Origin: Candidatus Baltobacteraceae bacterium | Lineage (GTDB): Bacteria > Vulcanimicrobiota > Vulcanimicrobiia > Vulcanimicrobiales > Vulcanimicrobiaceae | Direction of reading: 5' to 3' | DNA length: 64,000 bases | Assembly (NCBI GenBank): GCA_036559195.1 | Contig: DATBTN010000060.1 | Span: 35,102-99,101 of the forward strand | In this document: in pieces, positions 61,757-64,000 of the stretch | Layout of the letters: every line of letters begins with the position of its first letter | Numbering within the stretch: the first letter of the stretch is position 1 | Position numbers and translations under genes: made by a program | The notes under the pieces: generated by a model | The model's input: only the letters and a program-made list of their open reading frames with translations | What the model was told of the DNA's origin: nothing | Database searches by the model: none

Positions 61757-63094
61757 CTAGATTAAACGAAGGGCCGAAATAACCGCCGCGTCCTCATCGG
61801 GAGCGATGGTGCGCAGATCGAGCAGCACGCGGCCGTCTTCGACGCGCGCGACGATTGCGGGGTCGTTGCAGCGCAGCCGCGCGGCGGCGCGCTCGGGCGA
61901 TGCCGCCCGCACGACGATCGCCAGCGAAGCGATGCTCGTTTGCGGAAGCGACCCGCCGCCAACGTAGGCGATGCTCGGAGCAACCTGCACCGCGCTCTCG
62001 GGTAGGGCTTCGAGATAGCGTTGCGCGCGCTCGCGCAGCGCATCGTGCGAGGTCGCGATCATGCGATAAAATGGGATGCGTTCACGGGACTCGGGCGTTA
62101 CATATAATCTCAGCGTCGCGTCGAGCACGGCGATCGTGAGCTTGTCGACGCGCAACGCGCGCACCAACGGATTCGAGCGAAGGCGTGCGATGAGTGTCGC
62201 CTTGCCGACGACGATTCCGGCCTGCGGGCCGCCGAGCAGTTTATCGCCGGAGAACGCGACCGCGTCCATCCCTTGCGTCACCGCTTCCTGCACCGTTCGT
62301 TCGTGCGGAAGCCCGTACTCCGCAAGGTCGACGAGCGCGCCGCTGCCCAAATCTTCCACGACGGGAATACCGGCACGGGCCCCCAACGCGGCAAGTTCCG
62401 CCGGATCGACGTCGTGCGTGAAGCCGGTCATCGCGAAATTCGAGGCGTGCGAGCGCATGAGCAGCGCGGTGCGGGGCGAGAGCGCGCGTTCGTAATCTTG
62501 GAGATAGACCTTGTTGGTCGCGCCGACTTCGATCAGCATCGCTCCACTGCGCTCGAGCACGTCGGGCAAGCGAAAGCCGCCGCCGATCTCGACGAGCTGG
62601 TTACGCGCTATCACGACTTCGCGGCCCTTCGCAAACGTGTCGAGCATCAACAGCACGGCCGCCGCGCAGTTATTGACCACGAGCGCGTCTTCCGCACCCG
62701 TGATCGTTCGCAGCAGATCGCTCACGCGGGCGTAGCGCGAACCGCGCGTTCCCGTGGCGAGATCGAACTCGAGATTGGAGTATCCGCGCCCGGCCAGCGC
62801 GGCTGCAGCGAGCGCCTCGCTCGCGAGCGGGGCGCGGCCGAGATTGGTGTGCAGCACGACGCCCGTACCGTTGATCGCCGCCAGCAGCGTCTCCATACGC
62901 GCGCGTTCCAGGCGCTCGACGATTCCGGCGACGAGCGCGGCGTATTCGGGCAACGGCTCGGAATGACGCGCGCGATCGAGTTCGACGTCGATCGCGCGTT
63001 TGACGCTATCGCGGCCCAGAAGCGCTTGATACGGAGCGATCGACGCTTCGCCGAGAAGACGATGCACGGCCGGAAGGCCGCGCAACGCAGTCAT
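61757..63094 (-). CDS. selA: L-seryl-tRNA(Sec) selenium transferase SelA
   Basis: 445 residues. PLP lysine Lys285 in FSGDKLLGGPQAGI, INGTGVVLHTNLGRAPL near residue 74, and VNNCAAAVLLML near 140 are diagnostic of SelA, which converts Ser-tRNA-Sec to Sec-tRNA-Sec with selenophosphate. ATG at 63094, 15 bp after trxA. SelD, which makes selenophosphate, is not in this window. Confidence 0.95.
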   Translation of the reverse strand: MTALRGLPAVHRLLGEASIAPYQALLGRDSVKRAIDVELDRARHSEPLPEYAALVAGIVERLERARMETLLAAINGTGVVLHTNLGRAPLASEALAAAALAGRGYSNLEFDLATGTRGSRYARVSDLLRTITGAEDALVVNNCAAAVLLMLDTFAKGREVVIARNQLVEIGGGFRLPDVLERSGAMLIEVGATNKVYLQDYERALSPRTALLMRSHASNFAMTGFTHDVDPAELAALGARAGIPVVEDLGSGALVDLAEYGLPHERTVQEAVTQGMDAVAFSGDKLLGGPQAGIVVGKATLIARLRSNPLVRALRVDKLTIAVLDATLRLYVTPESRERIPFYRMIATSHDALRERAQRYLEALPESAVQVAPSIAYVGGGSLPQTSIASLAIVVRAASPERAAARLRCNDPAIVARVEDGRVLLDLRTIAPDEDAAVISALRLI

Positions 63095-63109
63095 CGATTC
63101 TACCGGATG

Positions 63110-63436
63110 TTAGGCGACGTGCTTGCTGAGCATCGACGTGATCGTCTGCTCCGAGACGTATCCGACGATGCGATCTACGGGCTGGCCGCCCTTAAAGAGA
63201 ATCAAGCACGGAATCCCCGAGACTTGATATTGGCCCGCCAGGCTCGGATTGTCGTCGGAGTTCAACTTCACGAACTTCGCCTTGCCGGCGTGAGCGGCGG
63301 CGACTTTCTCGACGACCGGCGCGAGCATCTTACACGGTCCGCACCAGGGCGCCCAGAAATCGACCAACACCGGCTGATCGTTGCCCAGCACCTCTTGCTG
63401 GAAATCGGACTGCGAAACATCGGCTAATGCACTCAT
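63110..63436 (-). CDS. trxA: Thioredoxin
   Basis: 108 residues. WAPWCGPCK with Cys32 and Cys35, then the cis-Pro loop GIPCLILFKGG, which has Cys where Thr is usual, giving a third cysteine near the active site. General disulfide reductant. The ATG at 63436 is the usual Trx start; the frame upstream extends by chance. It precedes selA-selB, and a link of thioredoxin to selenium metabolism is a reasonable inference. Confidence 0.94.
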   Translation of the reverse strand: MSALADVSQSDFQQEVLGNDQPVLVDFWAPWCGPCKMLAPVVEKVAAAHAGKAKFVKLNSDDNPSLAGQYQVSGIPCLILFKGGQPVDRIVGYVSEQTITSMLSKHVA

Positions 63437-63518
63437 TGTATTCTTAACATTCCTCCATCGTCTGTAAACCACATCCCCAACCACTCGGTTTCATCCCCGC
63501 GGTGAGCGTATCGAACCA

Positions 63519-63829
63519 CGTCCTTCGACAAGCTCAGGATGACAGGCAGGGGCCCCGGGTGGCGCGTGACGCGTTGTCATGGTGAGGCGGGCGTCGTTTG
63601 TCATGGTGAGGTGGGCGTCGTTGTCATGGTGAGGTGGGCGTCGTTGTCATGGTGAGGTTGGTGTCGTAGTCATGGGTGAGGGTGGTGTCGTTGTCATGGT
63701 GAGCTTGTCGAACCGCGTCCTTCGACAAGCTCCGTCCTTCGACAAGCTCAGGATGACAAAAAATGAGGTGAGCGTCGTTGTCATGGTGAGGTTGGTGCTG
63801 TTGTCATGGTGAGCTTGTCGAACCACGGC
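63519..63829. repeat. REP arms plus a 23-24-bp minisatellite
   Basis: Arms TCCTTCGACAAGCTCAGGAT (63519 and 63736) and GTCATGGTGAGCTTGTCGAA (about 63692 and 63802) flank five to six short repeats of the type GTCATGGTGAGGTGGGCGTC between 63576 and 63690. The rest of the 63437-63834 gap holds no gene. The array separates gyrA from trxA. Confidence 0.85.
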
Positions 63830-63834
63830 GGCTT

Positions 63835-64000
63835 TTAGAGTTCTGGTTGTTGGGGTTCGCCGGTTATGTCGGTGAGTTGTTCGGTTTGTTTGCCGAGGTT
63901 GGTGAGGGCGATGACTTCGTCGCCTTCGGTGAGACGCTGGAGTTTTACGCCCTTTGCGTCGCGGCCGGTTTGACGAATCTCCTTAACGTTGAGGCGGATC
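63835..64000 (-). CDS. gyrA: DNA gyrase subunit A, 3' end only
   Basis: 54 residues to the stop at 63835. VKEIRQTGRDAKGVKLQRL and DEVIALTNLG match the last beta-propeller blade of GyrA (I-R-x-x-G-R-x-x-x-G-V). The acidic/Gln-rich tail (TEQLTDITGEPQQPEL) is typical of GyrA. The gene enters from beyond the window. Confidence 0.85.
   Translation of the reverse strand, partial: IRLNVKEIRQTGRDAKGVKLQRLTEGDEVIALTNLGKQTEQLTDITGEPQQPEL

Overview
The window is a dense, high-GC bacterial chromosome segment with about 65 protein genes. Most genes are packed with 1-8 bp overlaps. The gene set (SelA/SelB with tRNA-Sec, ClpB, TypA, EttA, RF3, an A2-type caa3 oxidase, many lipoproteins with a lipobox, a GyrA tail) points to an aerobic free-living bacterium. 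The mixture of families is what I would expect from a poorly sampled lineage such as Eremiobacterota/Vulcanimicrobiota, but I cannot prove the taxonomy from this window.

Layout. 1-3.7 kb: tail of a BNR-repeat protein, an AhpD-like enzyme and an SPW membrane protein. 3.7-5.2 kb (minus): a haem-copper-oxidase-like membrane protein behind a frameshifted small gene and an extended -10 promoter. 5.3-11.5 kb (minus): one tightly coupled operon, PrcB-like lipoprotein, alr, GH130, membrane protein, prfC, lipoprotein, ilvA, whose last gene ends inside a REP-type repeat. 11.5-17.8 kb (plus): secreted protein, then ctaA, ctaB, MFS, aidB and a membrane protein. 17.8-21.6 kb (minus): ctaC-ctaD-ctaE plus two small membrane proteins, preceded by a 207-bp inverted-repeat element. 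21.9-25.1 kb (minus): an amino-sugar-like operon (FAD oxidoreductase, 100-aa HExxH protein, BadF-type kinase, NanE), each junction a GTGA overlap. 25.2-28.3 kb (plus): methyltransferase, amino-acid permease, Phd/VapC toxin-antitoxin module. 28.3-36.3 kb (minus): catabolic cluster GH20, permease-PDZ fusion, M20 peptidase, HyuA. 36.4-39.7 kb (plus): degenerate cyclase, ECF sigma, anti-sigma, GNAT. 39.7-47.3 kb: housekeeping and accessory genes including EttA and a DEAD-box helicase.

47.25-50.4 kb is the clearest accessory tract: a truncated ECF41-type sigma remnant, an orphan lipoprotein, a possible UDG-fold protein and a full-length but wrecked GIY-YIG nuclease pseudogene, all lying against the 3' end of tRNA-Sec. 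50.6-53.0 kb holds a LuxR regulator and two receiver proteins that share an altered acidic pocket. 53.2-59.6 kb has typA, DUF1003, clpB and two conserved proteins. 59.6-63.8 kb has selB, selA and trxA bracketed by two repeat arrays, and the window ends in the gyrA 3' end.

The selenocysteine decoding genes (tRNA-Sec, SelA, SelB) work together, but SelD and any selenoprotein are outside the window. CtaA/CtaB make haem A for the CtaCDE oxidase encoded nearby. I see no CRISPR array, rRNA, intact transposase or prophage. I found no single obviously new system; the best candidates for novelty are the HExxH/FAD/kinase/NanE operon, the permease-PDZ fusion cluster and the twin altered receivers.
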